From: Fulvia fulva
Lineage: Eukaryota; Ascomycota; Dothideomycetes; Mycosphaerellales; Mycosphaerellaceae
Direction: 5' to 3'
Assembly: GCF_020509005.1 (NCBI RefSeq)
Contig: NC_063023.1
Span: 1,798,001-1,862,000, forward strand
DNA length: 64,000 bases
The stretch's first letter is position 1. Every line of letters begins with the position of its first letter. This document shows, piece by piece, positions 30,857 through 43,847 of the stretch. The translations under genes were made by a program, and so were the position numbers. Below the pieces are notes generated by a model, which saw only the letters and a list, made by a program, of their open reading frames with translations, did not search any database and was not told where the DNA came from.

Positions 30857-33800
30857 TTGAGACACCTAATCTTACCACTATCCAGTACAACGTCCACAAA
30901 AGCCAGCACAAGGTCCAGAGAAGCTTTCTCCAAGCACTGGACCCAAAGAAACACCTAGTTATTGCAGTCCAGGAACCTTGGATCAACAGCAAATCTAACA
31001 GACCATCTACTGCTAACGACCCAAGGTATCACACACTCCTAGCCAAACAAGGCACCCCTAGAACATGCATGTACATCAGCAAAGAGATGGCAACAGACAG
31101 CTGGGAACAAATCCAACAGGAAGGGGGAGACATCACCTCAGTCAGACTCAACACCAACCAAGGCAGCATCCACATCCACAGTGTATACAACCCACCCCCC
31201 AGCTCCAGAAGCAGCACCCAGCTGGGCACACTACAACAGCTGCCAGACATCCTGCAGAGTGACTCCCAACACATCGTGCTGGGAGACTTCAACTTGCACC
31301 ATCCTACATGGGGATCAGACTTTGCACCTGCCCATCACTTCCTAGCTAACAGACTCCTCTCCACTACCCAAAGCAACAACATGCACCTAGTTACCCCAAA
31401 GGGCCTAACTACCTGGTCACAGAGAGCAAGCTCAAGCACCATTGACCTGTGCTTTGCATCACATGACCTGCAGCAGAAGGTCACCAGATGCTGGGTTAAC
31501 CAGGACTTGGAGTCCTCATCAGATCACCTCCCAATTCAGGTGGAGTTTGAAACACAGACACAGCAGGAAGGAGACCTAGAACCTCAGCTGGCCTGGAAGG
31601 CAGCCAACTGGGAACAGATCAGACAAGACCTGGAACAGAAGCTAGCTGGACTAGAGACCAGGAGACTGGAAACAGCCTTAGACATAGACCAAGCAGTGGC
31701 AGAACTGGTTAGAACAATGCAGGAAACTACGGCAGCCCACACCAGAGAAAAGAAACAGTCACTGTACCAGAAGCCATTCTGGACAAAGGAATGCTCAGAG
31801 AAGGTCAAGGCAGCCAGGCAGGCCAGGAGAGCCCTTACCCAGAGTCACTCCCAGGAAGCATGGGACAGATACAACTAGGCAACCAGAGACAAGAAGGCCC
31901 AGATCAAGAGGGACAAGATGCTGGAGTGGAGGTCAACAGTTGGATCCATTACCCAGAATCCTGAGAAGATGTGGAAACTAGCAAAGTGGGCAAGACAACC
32001 CACACAGGACAGAAACATGCTGCCCCAGTTTCCAAACATTGAAGACCAGGAAGGAGTAATCCAACACACTCTCCCAGGAAAGGCACAGGCATTGGGGAAA
32101 CATTTCTTTGGCACACAGGTAGAAGCTGACCTGCAGGATCTGGAAGGCAGTGTGTATCCAACACCACTAGAGCAATCCTGCACAGTGGGAGAGGGAGAGA
32201 TCAAGAGCATCATTAAGACACTCTCAGGAAACAAGGCCCCAGGACCAGATGGGATTCCAAACTTGTTCATCAAGACATGCAAGGACCAGATCTCCCCTAC
32301 GCTGTCAAACATCTTTTCACAGTGCATGGCCCAAGGACACTGCCCTAAACACTTCAAGGAGTCACTAACTGTGGTCTTGAGAAAACCACAGAAAGAGGAC
32401 TACACAAAGCTAAAGGCATACAGACCTATTGCCTTGCTCAACACACTAGGCAAACTCCTGGAAAAGATCATAGCAGAAAGGCTGACAAACCTAGCTGAAG
32501 AACATGGAATCCTTCCTGAAGAACAGATAGGAGGCAGGAAACAAAGATCAACACTAACAGCTGTGGAACTTATCACAGAGCAGATTAAGACCCTGTGGCA
32601 CTTTAGGAACAACAAAGCAGCCACACTCCTCTCACTGGACATATCAGGAGCCTTTGACAATGTCTCACACTAGAGGCTGATCCACATCCTGAAACAGAAG
32701 GCTATCCCTAACTGGACAGTCCAGTTCATCCAGTCGTTCCTCAAAGGCAGAACCACAAGACTAAGACTAGGCAGATACAAATCTGACAGCATGCCTACAG
32801 AGACAGGAATCCCACGGGGATCAACAATGTCTCCAATCCTGTTTCTCCTCTTTATGGCAGACCTGCCAGCAAAGCTGAACTCTAGAAACACATCAGCCTC
32901 AGGGCTTGTGGATGACACAAACATCCTAGCTTGGTCAGACAGCACAGAAGAGAACTGCAGAATCTTGCAGAAGAAACACAAGGAATGTGAGGAATGGGCC
33001 AGGAAACATGGAGCCAGATTTGCCCCAGAGAAGTATCAACTCATCCACTTCAGTAGAGCCAGAAACAGACACAATATGCAAGCCCCAATCACTATTCAGG
33101 GACACACAACAGAACCCTTAAGTGAATTAAGGGTGCTAGGAATATGGATGGATCTAAAGCTTAGCTGGGGACCACAGGTCAAGAAAGCACAGGCAAGAGC
33201 AGACAACAATAGGCAATCAATTGACAGGCTTACAGCCTCCACATAGGGAGCCACATTTGCGAAAGCAAAGGTTATGTACAAGGCCATTGTGAAGCCAGCT
33301 ATGCTATATGGAGCCCAGATCTGGTCAGCCCAAGACAAGATCCCAAAGAGAATTGTAGATCCCATCAGCAGAGCCCAAGCCTCCTGTCTGAAAAAGGTGC
33401 TTGGAGCATACAAGTCAACTCCAACAAGGGTGGTCGAAATGGAGTCTGGCTCCCCACCAGCCAAGCTCTACCTTCAAGGGTTGAGATACCAGTATGCAGG
33501 AAAGACGTCTGCATACCCAGCCCAGCTAGTAATCCAGAAGGCAGTCAACAAAATCAGGAGCCAGTGCACAAGAAGGCACAGACAAGCAAGACCCAATCCA
33601 GCCCCACAGAAGCAGCAGGACCTGCAGAAGTTCAAAGAGCTAACAGAACAGCTGCACCTAGCCCAGCAGGAACAGGACAGAAGGGCTCAAGGGAGAGGAT
33701 CAGCAGCCAGCCAAGGGAAGAAGCAACAGTCTCTAGCTGAAAGGATGGCAGGACTCCTCTGGAAGACTGAATGGACAAGAACCCCACAGAGGCCAGGAAC

Positions 33801-34239
33801 CCCAAAGGCACTCCAACAGTTTGGTAGCCACAACTACCTACTGTACTCAGACCTGACCAGGTCAAAAGCAAGCATAGCAATACAAATCCGCTCTGAACAC
33901 ATCGGAGTCAGGGCATACCTGCATCAGAGAAAAGTCCCAGGTATCGAAGACAAGAGTTGCCCATGCGGCTACCTGTCCCAGAATGTCGAACATAGACTTC
34001 TGGTTTGCAAAGAATGGAGTATAGGGAGAGGTGAATGAAGGGCAAGGGCAAGGAACAGAAACTTCCAAGCCATGATCAGCAATAAGGGAGACCTCTAGAG
34101 AATTACAAGGTGGATCATCCACCAAGGATTTTTGGAGCAGTTCTCTCTTACTAGGGAAACAGAGAGATGGATTGAGGAGAGAAAGAAGGAGGAGGAGAGC
34201 AGGAAGAGGGGGACAACTCCAGGGTTGCAGACAAGGTAG
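30853..34239 (+). pseudogene. LINE copy 1 ORF2: endonuclease and reverse transcriptase
   Basis: This is a 1,128-codon frame with five in-frame stops: TAG at 31,876, 32,671, 33,244 and 34,096, and TGA at 34,036. The N-terminal apurinic-like endonuclease shows YNVHKSQ, AVQEPWI, VLGDFNLHHPTWGS and SSDHLPIQ. The reverse transcriptase shows KAPGPDGIP, YRPIALLNTLGKLLEKI, DISGAFDN (from residue 596), GIPRGSTMSPILF and the catalytic LVDDTN (Asp687-Asp688). A C-terminal zinc motif reads CPCGYLSQNVEHRLLVC. I see no RNase H domain. The stops fall where Trp or Gln is expected (SHW, STWGA, GEW), that is TGG or CAG mutated by C-to-T or G-to-A. The first three are shared with copy 2; the last two are private to this copy. 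Confidence 0.92.
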
Positions 34240-34440
34240 TCAGAGGCTAACCACCATGACACTAGTGCACCCTAATGGAAGGAAAACTGAGAACTCATGG
34301 CAAGGAAGCTATTAGAGAAGGAGAGGAGGTTTTTACCTAGGAACAGGTTTCCTACCTTATGCAGCAACATATATAGACGTAAACCCGTATAGGCCGGAGG
34401 GCACTACAACGGGTAAATAAATCATCTATCTATCTATCTA

Positions 34441-35312
34441 TATATCCTCGGGATAACGCCTCGTTCGCCTATAATTACGGTATAGTATCTCCGGTTATTA
34501 CGAGTAGCTAGGAGTCCTACGTAGGGGTTTATCTAAAGTTCCTATACCGTAATAACGTAGTACCGTAGCGGGTCTAGCTCTTATAGAAAGTAGCGCTAGA
34601 CCTTGTCCCTACTTTTGTTTACGTTATACTATACGATAGTAATGTTATCGTATAGTATTATTCGTTATCCGTAAGGTCTATTTCCGTACTAATCTACTAT
34701 ATCTCCTAAGCCTATATCCCGCTATCCGGCTAGCCCTAGGACCGCTAGGGCACTCTAAAGATTCGTATTTAGCCTAATTCGTTAGTAGCCCGATTAAGAT
34801 GTCTAGGTCTACCGGGAGGTAGATACGTTTAAGGTTAGGTTCTCTTATTCGTCTCTTCTACCCTCTTCCTCTTACTTAGCTCGAAGCCCTTATATACGGT
34901 AGGTCCCTCCTACTACCGTTAGGGGTACCTAGCTAGTATAGAGATCCTTACTTGTCTCGCTAGTTCTTATACTACTATTCTAGCTAGGCATTAATTTAAA
35001 TACGCTAGGTACCTTCTACCGTAGTATATATACCTACTCTCCTTTTTTAGGCATTCCCTTCCCTAGTATAGACCTACGTAGTAAGGGTACCTTAGGGTCT
35101 TCTGCCTATATTTTACGGCTATATAACCGTACTATTAGTATTAGAAGCATTATAGTACCCTATAGCTACTCTAATAGATCTCTATATCTATTCTCTCGTA
35201 GTTCTAGAATAGTCTATTATCTAGTATCTAGTTAGCTTATTCCGCTATCTCTACCTAGATAATAAGCAATAAATATATCTTCTCTCGGTCTACTATCTTA
35301 TATAACTATACC
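34441..35312 (-). mobile_element. RIPped Tad1-like LINE, inverted middle part (copy A continued)
   Basis: This is the reverse complement of about 47,425-48,290 in the complete RIPped LINE, covering the zinc-knuckle part of ORF1 and the start of ORF2. It ends at ATACC (35,308-35,312), the complement of the GGTAT that ends the plus-strand piece at 29,289, immediately before the copia 5' LTR. Confidence 0.82.
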
Positions 35313-35718
35313 TATTACAAATATAGGTTAGTAGGTATGTCGTACGGTACTAAGACTGACTTAGTATATACTAAGCTAGTCGAGACAATAGTACGGCAAT
35401 ACTACTATAATACTATACGAATAGTAGGAGCGACTTAGAGGACCTAAAGTCGCTTAGCTAGTTAGTACAAGACTGTCGGACGAACTACCGTCGTAGGATA
35501 AGATATAGATAAAACTAATAAGGCGTAGTAAAATAGAACTAGGACTAGAGTAATATCCCTCTATATAGGTATAAGAGACGTAGTCTCTATACCAATAGTA
35601 GAGACACCTTTAGTACTAAATACTATTCTACTATATACCTTTATATACTCTATTAGTCCTTCCTCATTCCCTATTACGTGTCCTAACTTCCGTATATATA
35701 TACTATACCTATTTAACA
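35313..35718 (+). repeat. Copia 5' LTR (406 bp)
   Basis: It aligns with 52,871-53,181 from its first base and ends in AACA. The first bases TATTAC are read as a RIP-mutated TG terminus. Immediately after it, GGTTATAAGCCCGGG is a candidate primer-binding site. Confidence 0.88.
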
Positions 35719-36641
35719 GGTTATAAGCCCGGGTTTGCTTAATAGGACATCGATATACTAAGGAAGTACGACGTAGGGTATTATACCCTATACCCGGAAT
35801 CCGTACGGTAACGTACTAATAGACTCGGGGAGTCTACTATACGGAACGCTACTAATAGACCCGGGGAGTCTAAGCTTATTCTAACTACCGTAGTTAAGTA
35901 GAGCTTACTATATATCTAAGGCTACCTTCGCTATAGAAGACTTAACGAGTTACGAGGGCCCCCGGAAGGTCGGCCCTACCCTTACTCGTAAGAACTAGAA
36001 GCGCTAGTTCGTTATACTACGAGACTATCTCGAAAGCCAGGAGGTATTCTAGGTTATCGACGACTCGTCGGCTAATCTCCTAGAATCCGTTACGCCTAAG
36101 ATCACTTTAAAGGCGAACGGTATAGCGAGATATACTATCTTAGTATATTTACCCGAGGAGGATAACTAAGAAATCTTAGATATACGAGATACGAAAGAGA
36201 TCTAGAAACTTCTATAGAAGAGGTATAGTAAGTTCTATAAGGTATACGTAGTAGCGCTTATAAAACAGCTAGTGTCGTTTAAGCTACTAGACGATTAGAC
36301 AATTAGATAAGGGTAGATATATCTAGGTAACCTATCTATATAGATTACCGAAACAGATAGTAAAGAGACCTACTATAAGGACCCTATCCGGAGGTTTAAG
36401 TACCTACTAGGTAGCCTCCCGGACGTCTACGCTAGTACTAGGGACACTATCCTAGCCTAGCTAAACCTAGGCTAGGAATCCGCTATAACCTTACTTAAAT
36501 CCTACAAATTACGGATCTAAGAGAGTAAGGGCGAGACCGCTCTATACTCCTAGAGGTAAGGGGGTAAGAGCGGCTACTTTATCTACGATAGTAACTACCT
36601 AGTTATATCGTGCCCGGAACTAGATTCCGTAAAGGTGTAAG

Positions 36642-36819
36642 TGCGCGCGTACTATAGGGTCCAAACGAGATAGTTATTGTTCTACAAAGCTACGAAAGAG
36701 GAGCACGAGGCGCGGCGAAGTTATAAAGTAAAGCTAAGCCGCGCTAACCCAATACGGAAGGTCCGCGGTTTAGCCGGGCCGACGTAGCTATAGTAAGGGG
36801 TCGCGGGCTACCCGTAATA
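36642..36819 (-). repeat. Gypsy LTR, downstream copy
   Basis: 178 bp, closely matching 43,671-43,847; the differences are mostly transitions. The element reads on the minus strand, so this is its 3' LTR. Confidence 0.88.
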
Positions 36820-37289
36820 GTACCCCCCCTCCTAAAATACGCCTTAGTCCTCTAAGCGTTATCTACCTTATAAGGCTACTTACCTATCGAGCTCTATAAT
36901 CGCGCGAACGCCTAATTATCCTCTAGTACCCTATCGTTATCCGATAATATCGTATTCGCTCTATTAAGACTATCCTCGACCGGCTTCCTTTAAGAAACAT
37001 ATTACCTAGTTAGCTAGCTTACCCTAGACCTAAGTCTATCTTCGGCTAGTACTCGCGTATAATCCTTATAACCAAAGTTAGGTATTATTATAGGCTCTAT
37101 AGGCTCTACTCGATTATCGAATATATACGGAGTAGATTCTATTAGAGGTAAGGCTCGAGGCGACTTATTCGTAACGCTGTCTTTCGGAATAACCCTAATC
37201 GTATTAAGCCCGAGCACCTTAGTAGCTAGTAGGGACTAGTTAGATAGAGCTACGAAGCCTATAGGCGTAGACAACTCCGGCCGGTTATA

Positions 37290-37470
37290 GTAAAAGTCTA
37301 TAATAGCGGCGGCTACGTTTTTAAGTATATCCTCTATAGGTTACTAGGTCTTACTATCCTCCTCGGTCTAATATCTAGCCTATTTCACCTTATAATATAT
37401 ATCTACCTTACGCTTATACCCCTTCTTTACCTTACCTACCCGCTTACGGGTATATATATTAAGGATCTTT
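37290..37470 (-). pseudogene. Chromodomain at the end of the gypsy integrase
   Basis: Read on the minus strand this gives EVEKILNIYTRKR, then KVDIYYKVK, stop, AR and later PIEDILKNVAAAIIDFYYNR. This is the chromodomain pattern with the aromatic-cage Trp codons mutated to TAG. Chromodomains direct integration towards modified chromatin in this retrotransposon group. Confidence 0.8.
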
Positions 37471-40400
37471 TCTACCTCGTATATATACGTAGGTACTACT
37501 ACTATATCGGCTACTATATTAGCCTCGGTAGTGTTAGGTTCGATAGTTATCGGTAGTAGCGGCGCTAGATACTACCCTTTAAGTAGTAGGAAATCGGGGT
37601 AGTCGGCTCGTTATAGTAGTAAGGTATAGAAGTAGTTATTAAGTCCTACTCGAGCGTCTAATAGTTTTAGTCGATAAGAGAGTCTAGCCGGTATGACTTC
37701 CGTAATCTAGTAAGGGCCGGTATATCTCCTATCTAGCTTCTTAGATAGTCGAGTCGTACGAATGTTCTTAGTACTAAGATAACCTAATTACCTACCTTAT
37801 AGTCTAGAGGAATACTTCGGTAGCGGTTTACTACTTCTACTTATAGAGCTTATAACATTCGTATATTCTCTTAAAGGTGCTTATAAAGCTCGCAAATTCG
37901 ACGTATAAAGGTTTCTACTAATCACGTATCTAGTCGCTAGAGAGTAGTTAGTCCTCCCTCCTTTCTAGTGTTTAGGTCAACTCGCTCTATAAACTTAGGG
38001 TTATAGCCTAAGGTAGCGTAGAACGGCGACATACTAGTAGTCTTAGATAGGTAATTATTGATCGCAAACTAAGTAAGACATAGCTATTCTACCTAGTTAT
38101 CCTATACTCTATTAGGAAATATACGAAGATACTATTCTATCGCCTAGTTAGTACGTTCTAACTATCTATTAGTTTCTAGGTAATACGAAGAACTTAGCTT
38201 ACGATTTGTACGGAGTATCTTATAGAGTTTCTTCTAGAAGGTAGTAACCTACTACTTACTACGGTCTAATATAATAGTATTAGGAAACCCGCGCCGATAG
38301 AACATATATTTAAGGAAAAGCCTTGCCGTATTCTATACTATTATCGCGCTAATAGGGATCAGCTCGACTTCCTTAGTAAGCCTATCGGTAACGGTTATAA
38401 TATTATTATAGACTATACCGTTAAGAGTACTATCTAGGAGTCCAATAACGAAGTCGACTACAATGTGTTTCTAAGGCCGATTTAGAACAGGAAGTAGCTA
38501 TAATAATTCTAGTGGCTAGGAGTATAGAGATTTTATTATACGGTAGGTACGGTAATTCGCGGTATATCTACGTACGGATCTCGCTAATCTAGGCTAGTAG
38601 AATTTACGTACTACGAGTTTATAAGTACGAGCTCGTCCTAGATAGCCTACTACTAGAGCGTTATAGTTTATCTTAATTCTCCTAGTCTATAAGGCTTAGT
38701 CATTTAGTACCTATAAGCTCTAGCCGTCGTATTGATTTCGAATATATAGTAGGTCGCTATCTACTTTATAGTATACTAGGTAAATATTTGCTCTCTATAG
38801 TAGTGTAGGAGTACGGTCTTTCTATAGGTCCTTAATCGCGGTCTTAAGCTCGTTATCGGTTACGTACGCCGTCGATATTTGATACTCGAGTTCGGCTTCC
38901 CGCTAACTTTTACGCGTCGCCGGTTGTTTAGTAGGCGTATCTCGTTCTATAAGTATAAACTCTCTAGCTTTAGGGTTTAGCTATACTAGTTCCTCTTTTT
39001 CCGGCGTATCTTCTACTATTACCTATAGTAAGGCGATCTTAAGGAATCGCTTAGGAGGTAGTAATGTCTAATACTAATGCTAGTTCCGAGGGTCGTCTAC
39101 CCCCTACGGAAGGTCCTAGCTACGTCTCGTTAGGCTGTCTAGCTTTATACCTTAAAGTCCTAGACGGTATATTATCTTAAAGTTAAACTATAATAAGAAC
39201 TTAGCCTAACGCGCTTGTCGCCAATTTAGCTACTTTGTCTTTATAAAGTATTCTAGGTTCTTATAGTCAGTATAAATCTTAACTAGCTATTAGTCCTTAT
39301 TATCTACCTCGTAGGCGAGCTCGGGTCTCTATTCCTTAAAAGCCTTAATAATAGCTAATAGTTCCTTGTTATAGATTTGATAATTACACTCCTATAGACT
39401 TAACTTCTTCGAGTAGAAGGCTATAGGATGTAGTATACCATTCTCGTTATACTACGAAAGTACGCCGGCGTTTACAAAATCTAAAGAATCTGTCTCTACT
39501 ACTGTTTCCCTACCTAGTACGTAATATACGAGTATACCGCCTTTGCTAAACGTAGCTTTCAAATTGTTAAAGGCTCGTTAGTAATCTAGTGACTATTAAA
39601 TCCTTCTATTCTTATAATTACTTAGTCCGTCCGACTTGGTCAGGTTTATAAGAGGAGTAGCTATACGTGAAAATGCTTTGATAAACCGCCTATAGAAGTT
39701 GGTAAATCTAAGGAAGGCCTACATATCCTTTAGGTTCTTAGGAGCTTCCTATATCTAAATACATTCGAGTTTCTCGAGGTCTATCTCGATACCGTTAGGG
39801 GTTATAATTAGCCTAAGATACTTCACCTTCTATTAGTAGGATTCGCTTTTGTCGATGTCTACTATAAGTCCTATATCGCGTAGCTTAGTAAGAACCTTCC
39901 GTACGTGTTTAATATGCTCCTCTAAGGTGTTACTAAAGATAAGTACGTTATCTAGGTAGGCCAATATAAAGTCGTCTAGGTGTTCTTATAAGACCTTATT
40001 AATATATAATTAGAACGATACTAGTCCGTTATATAAGCCGAATAGTAATACTAGACACTCGTAGATACCGTATCGTGTCGTAAACGCCGTTAACTACTCG
40101 TACCCTTTAGCTATCCGTAACTTATTAAAGGCTACTATAATGTCTAGCTTTATAAAGTACTTCTTGCCGTATATACGGTTAAGCGTCTCTTATATTAAGG
40201 GAATCGGATATCGGTTCTTAATAGTAATCGCATTTAATCCTCTATAGTTGATATAAACACGTAGCCTACCTCTAGGCTTACGTACTACTAGTAATAGTAT
40301 AGGAGACTAGCTCGTCTTTTACCCTACTTTCCGTACCTTCCCTTTAGATATTTACTCGTCTAGTCATTTCTTAACTACCTCGTTCTCCTTCTTAGCTAGG

Positions 40401-43400
40401 CCGTAGGGCTTACGGTATAGTAGCTCTTATAGACTTTTAGGCTTAATATAAATCTTATGATCTACGCCTAGTCAATAAGGTAGGAGTCCTTTATAATCCT
40501 TAGCTAAGAAAGCGTCCGTAATATCGTAGTATATCGGCGGTAACTTCTCCTTCGGGTTGTTATTAAACTGCTTATTCAAGAATTAGTCTAGATCATTAGT
40601 AGCTATTACACTTAGCTTAAGCTCTCCGCCGTCGCTCTTACGCCTAGTAGGTATAATATAGAAGTACTTAGCCCTAGGCCGGTACGCGTATATCCCCTAC
40701 GCGTATTAAGAAACGCCCTAGTAGTCTACTTCTTCATCGTCTATGTCTTCTAGGTTATATAATAAGACGTTTAGCTCTGCCCCTCCTACTATAAAGCTTG
40801 CTACTTCTCTAGTAAAGGGCTCTAGTCCGTACCGTACTAGTGCCTACTTCTTCTTCTCGCGGTAGTTTAGGGATTATACTATTATCGATGTCTTATTCTG
40901 TAGATAGTGACCAAAGTAGTAATACGACCTAAATACCACCTCGCCTATCTCCTAGAAGATGTTTAGGTTATACGCTATGAGCTACGGTAGGCTAAAGACG
41001 ATGTCGTATTTGAGGTCGGTAACGTAGTATAATATTTACTCGTAATAATCGCCGATAACTACGTCTATAAGGGCCGCGTATATAATCTGCCGCGTAGTAG
41101 CCGTTCTATCTCCTAGTGTTAGTCGTCGGCTTTTTGTTAAAGGGATTAGGGGTATTATATATTTACGTATAAATTTCTAGTTAAGAAAGAGAGAGGTAGA
41201 AGTAAAATCTATAAGGCCTCGAGCCTTTCTCTATTATATTATTACGGGTAACACTATATAAGGGTGCATAGCTTACTATTACTTATCTAGTACGTATACC
41301 GATATCTTAAGCTCCTTACTATAGTCTATTACCGTCTCTTACATTCCGTGTCTCTTAATCTTATACTCTTTCTATCCTAGGAAGTTCAGGTGACCGCTAT
41401 CTACTACGCTTAGGTAGCGGTCGTACTATTTCCCTACTACAGATCGGCGGCTAGGGAACTAAGGTTTACGTTCGGATTCGGCGTAGTGTTACATAGACGC
41501 GGTAGGCAATAGTCGCTATCGTACCTATATATTAGGTATTTAGGGTTAGTCGATACGTAAGAACCTATACGGTAGCGGTAGTACTTACCCTACTTCTTAA
41601 GGTCTTCGCGCTACTTACGGTTAAGCGTAGGTAGGTTCTATAGATATGTCGGTAGATCCTCCTTCTTCTTAGTACTAGCGTACTATAGTAGGCGCTATAC
41701 TAAGGCACCTACTATACCGGTAGCGGTACTAGGAACTACGTTACCGTTATTCTAGTTATTCTAGCCGCTATTACCGTTCGAGTTACTATTACTACGGGGG
41801 CGCTCCTTCTACGGGTATAGTCGATCTGTCTCGTAGAAGCTCTCGTCTAGTACGGTATACTCCTCGATAACGTCTTATATACTATCTAGGCGGCGGTCGA
41901 CTTCGCGGTCGCTAAAGGTCTTAATAAAGTACTTACGGTTTAGTTAGTTACGGAATAGTATAAGCTCGGTCTTATCGGTCTATAATATCTAGGCGCGTAA
42001 CTTCGAGTAGCGGGTATAGAAGGCTATAAAGGCTTCGCCTTATTCTTACTTATAGGTAGTAATACTAACTATAGCCTTAGTTCCTTTATTACGTATACTA
42101 TATTAGCGTATTATCTAATCTAATAACTCTTCTCTAGTCTTAAACTCGTTAAAGGACTACTATCTAGGCATAGGGATCCTCGGCTTAATACTTTACTAAG
42201 GATTACCTTACGTCTACCTATATACAAAGCGTAGACTATCTACCTTAGTACGGAAGGTTACTATAGTTAGCTTTAGGAGAACACTACTATACTAGCTATT
42301 GAAATTAGGGTCGTTATCGTTCTTAAAGTACTTAGGGTTAGGTACACCCTTACCGATCTCTATACCGCGAGTAAGGGTGCGGTTAATAGTAAAGAGACGT
42401 TCTAGAAGGTCAACTAGTAGTGTCTAGGTACAGGTATTACGTATTCTCGAGTTACGACTATTATTAGGTCCTAGTCGCGGACGGTCGTTATTACGTCCTC
42501 GGCTATTATTACTACGGTCATCGTCGTCTCTATTGTTATTACTACTACCGCTACCGCCACCTCTACTAGTAGCTTCGCGATACCTACGTAATAGCTACTC
42601 GAGTAAGGTCTCGCGTAGGCGGGAACGAGAGGGTCGGCGGCCTAAGCGGCCCCTACCTCAGTTCTATATAGTATCTCCTACCTTAAGCCGAGCCTTTAGG
42701 TCATCGACTTCTTATTATAGGGCCTAGTTCTTCGCCTTAGTATCTTGTGCCTTCTTCTTCTCCTTCTTATAGATCTCGCTAAACTACTTATATAGGTTAT
42801 TAGCTTCCTTATATTTCTTCTCTAGCTCTTATAACTTAGCTAGGTCGTAATCCTTCTTACTCTTAAGATCTACTACTTTCTATATAATGAGCTCTTCACT
42901 TCGTAGTATCTTATAGATACGGTCGTATTCGGTATATAGCGTAGTATACTAGATGTTCTAGAGGTCGTTAGCTCGCTCTATTATATCGAGTTATCTACCC
43001 TTAGTAATCGCCGTATTAACTACTTATAGTACGAAGTCGTAGGTAGTCTTCGGGTGTTAGGATATAAGGGTCGTAAGGTTGTCTAGGGTGACATTCTAGT
43101 ATTCAGATACGAGAATATGTTCTACCTCGTCGAGTAATAGATACACCTCGTCTAGGTCGCCGCCTAGGTTCTCTTCGAGCTTAAACTTAAATAGTTCTAT
43201 AAAGTCAATCTTACTACATTCTTCTCGCTCGAAGGCCTTCTAGTAAGCTTGATTAATCTCTTATTATAGCGCGACACCGGTGTCTACTATAACCCGCCGG
43301 TTATCGTCCCATGTCTAACTCTAAGGAAAAGAGGAGAGGTCGGGGAAAAGAGATATACGCTACTTACTTTTGCCCTTAGGCTTAGGTAGCGGTAGTATAC

Positions 43401-43670
43401 CGCCGTTCGCTATTTATAAAGTTATATTATCTAGGTTCGGGGGAGGCGTAACGGTGCCTATATCCTGACTGTCTACGAGCGCGCGACTACCTACTAATAA
43501 TATCGCCGCGTTACGTTCTCTAGGTATCTACGCGCTATACGCCTTACCGTATTCTATATTCTAATACGACTCTACGCGTTCTTGAGTTCTACGGTTCTGT
43601 CTATTCCTATTCTTACGCGTCCCTTACCTAGATCCGCGATCTAGGTAGGGTAGTAGAACAAACTATAAGG

Positions 43671-43847
43671 TCGCGCGTACTATAGGGTCCGAACGAGATA
43701 GTTATTATTCTACGAAGCTAAGAAAGAGGAGCGCGAGGCGCGGCGAAGTTATAAAGTAAAGCTAAGCCGCGCTAACCCGATACGGAAGGTCCGCGGTTTA
43801 GCCGGGCCGACGTAGCTATAGTTAGGAGTCGCGGGCTACCCGTAATA
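43671..43847 (-). repeat. Gypsy LTR, upstream copy
   Basis: This is the partner of 36,642-36,819 and the 5' LTR of the minus-strand element. The 5-bp target duplication could not be recognised, probably because of RIP. Confidence 0.88.

Larger units (their letters stand above)
29587..34440 (+). mobile_element. Tad1-like LINE retrotransposon, nearly un-RIPped (LINE copy 1)
   Basis: This is a 4.85-kb non-LTR retrotransposon with a gag-like ORF1, an endonuclease/reverse-transcriptase ORF2, a short 3' UTR and an (ATCT)n tail at 34,423-34,440. It is almost identical, in the opposite orientation, to 53,182-58,029. The homology begins at AGGTGACACG just before the ORF1 ATG. It is strikingly poor in CpG but keeps many CpA/TpG, unlike the RIPped sequence on both sides. 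It sits inside an older RIPped LINE of a related family. Shared nonsense codons mean it is probably not autonomous. Confidence 0.93.
36642..43847 (-). mobile_element. RIPped chromodomain Ty3/gypsy retrotransposon (chromovirus type)
   Basis: This is 7.2 kb on the minus strand with LTRs of about 178 bp at 36,642-36,819 and 43,671-43,847. On the minus strand a polypurine tract (GGAGGGGGGGTA) abuts the downstream LTR. Remnants in coding order are gag (about 43,300-41,700), reverse transcriptase (about 40,340-39,850, with [19 protein letters not shown] and YLDNVLIF, one catalytic Asp turned to Asn), RNase H, integrase (about 38,900-37,700) and a chromodomain (about 37,470-37,290). It is inserted in the gag region of the copia element. 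Stops throughout are RIP-type. Confidence 0.87.

Noticed and set aside
29597..34239. Reassigned TAG (sense) codons in this organism
   Set aside because: Host genes here end normally, two of them in TAG (Siw14-like and mS23), and the LINE TAGs sit at Trp/Gln sites that RIP-type mutation explains.
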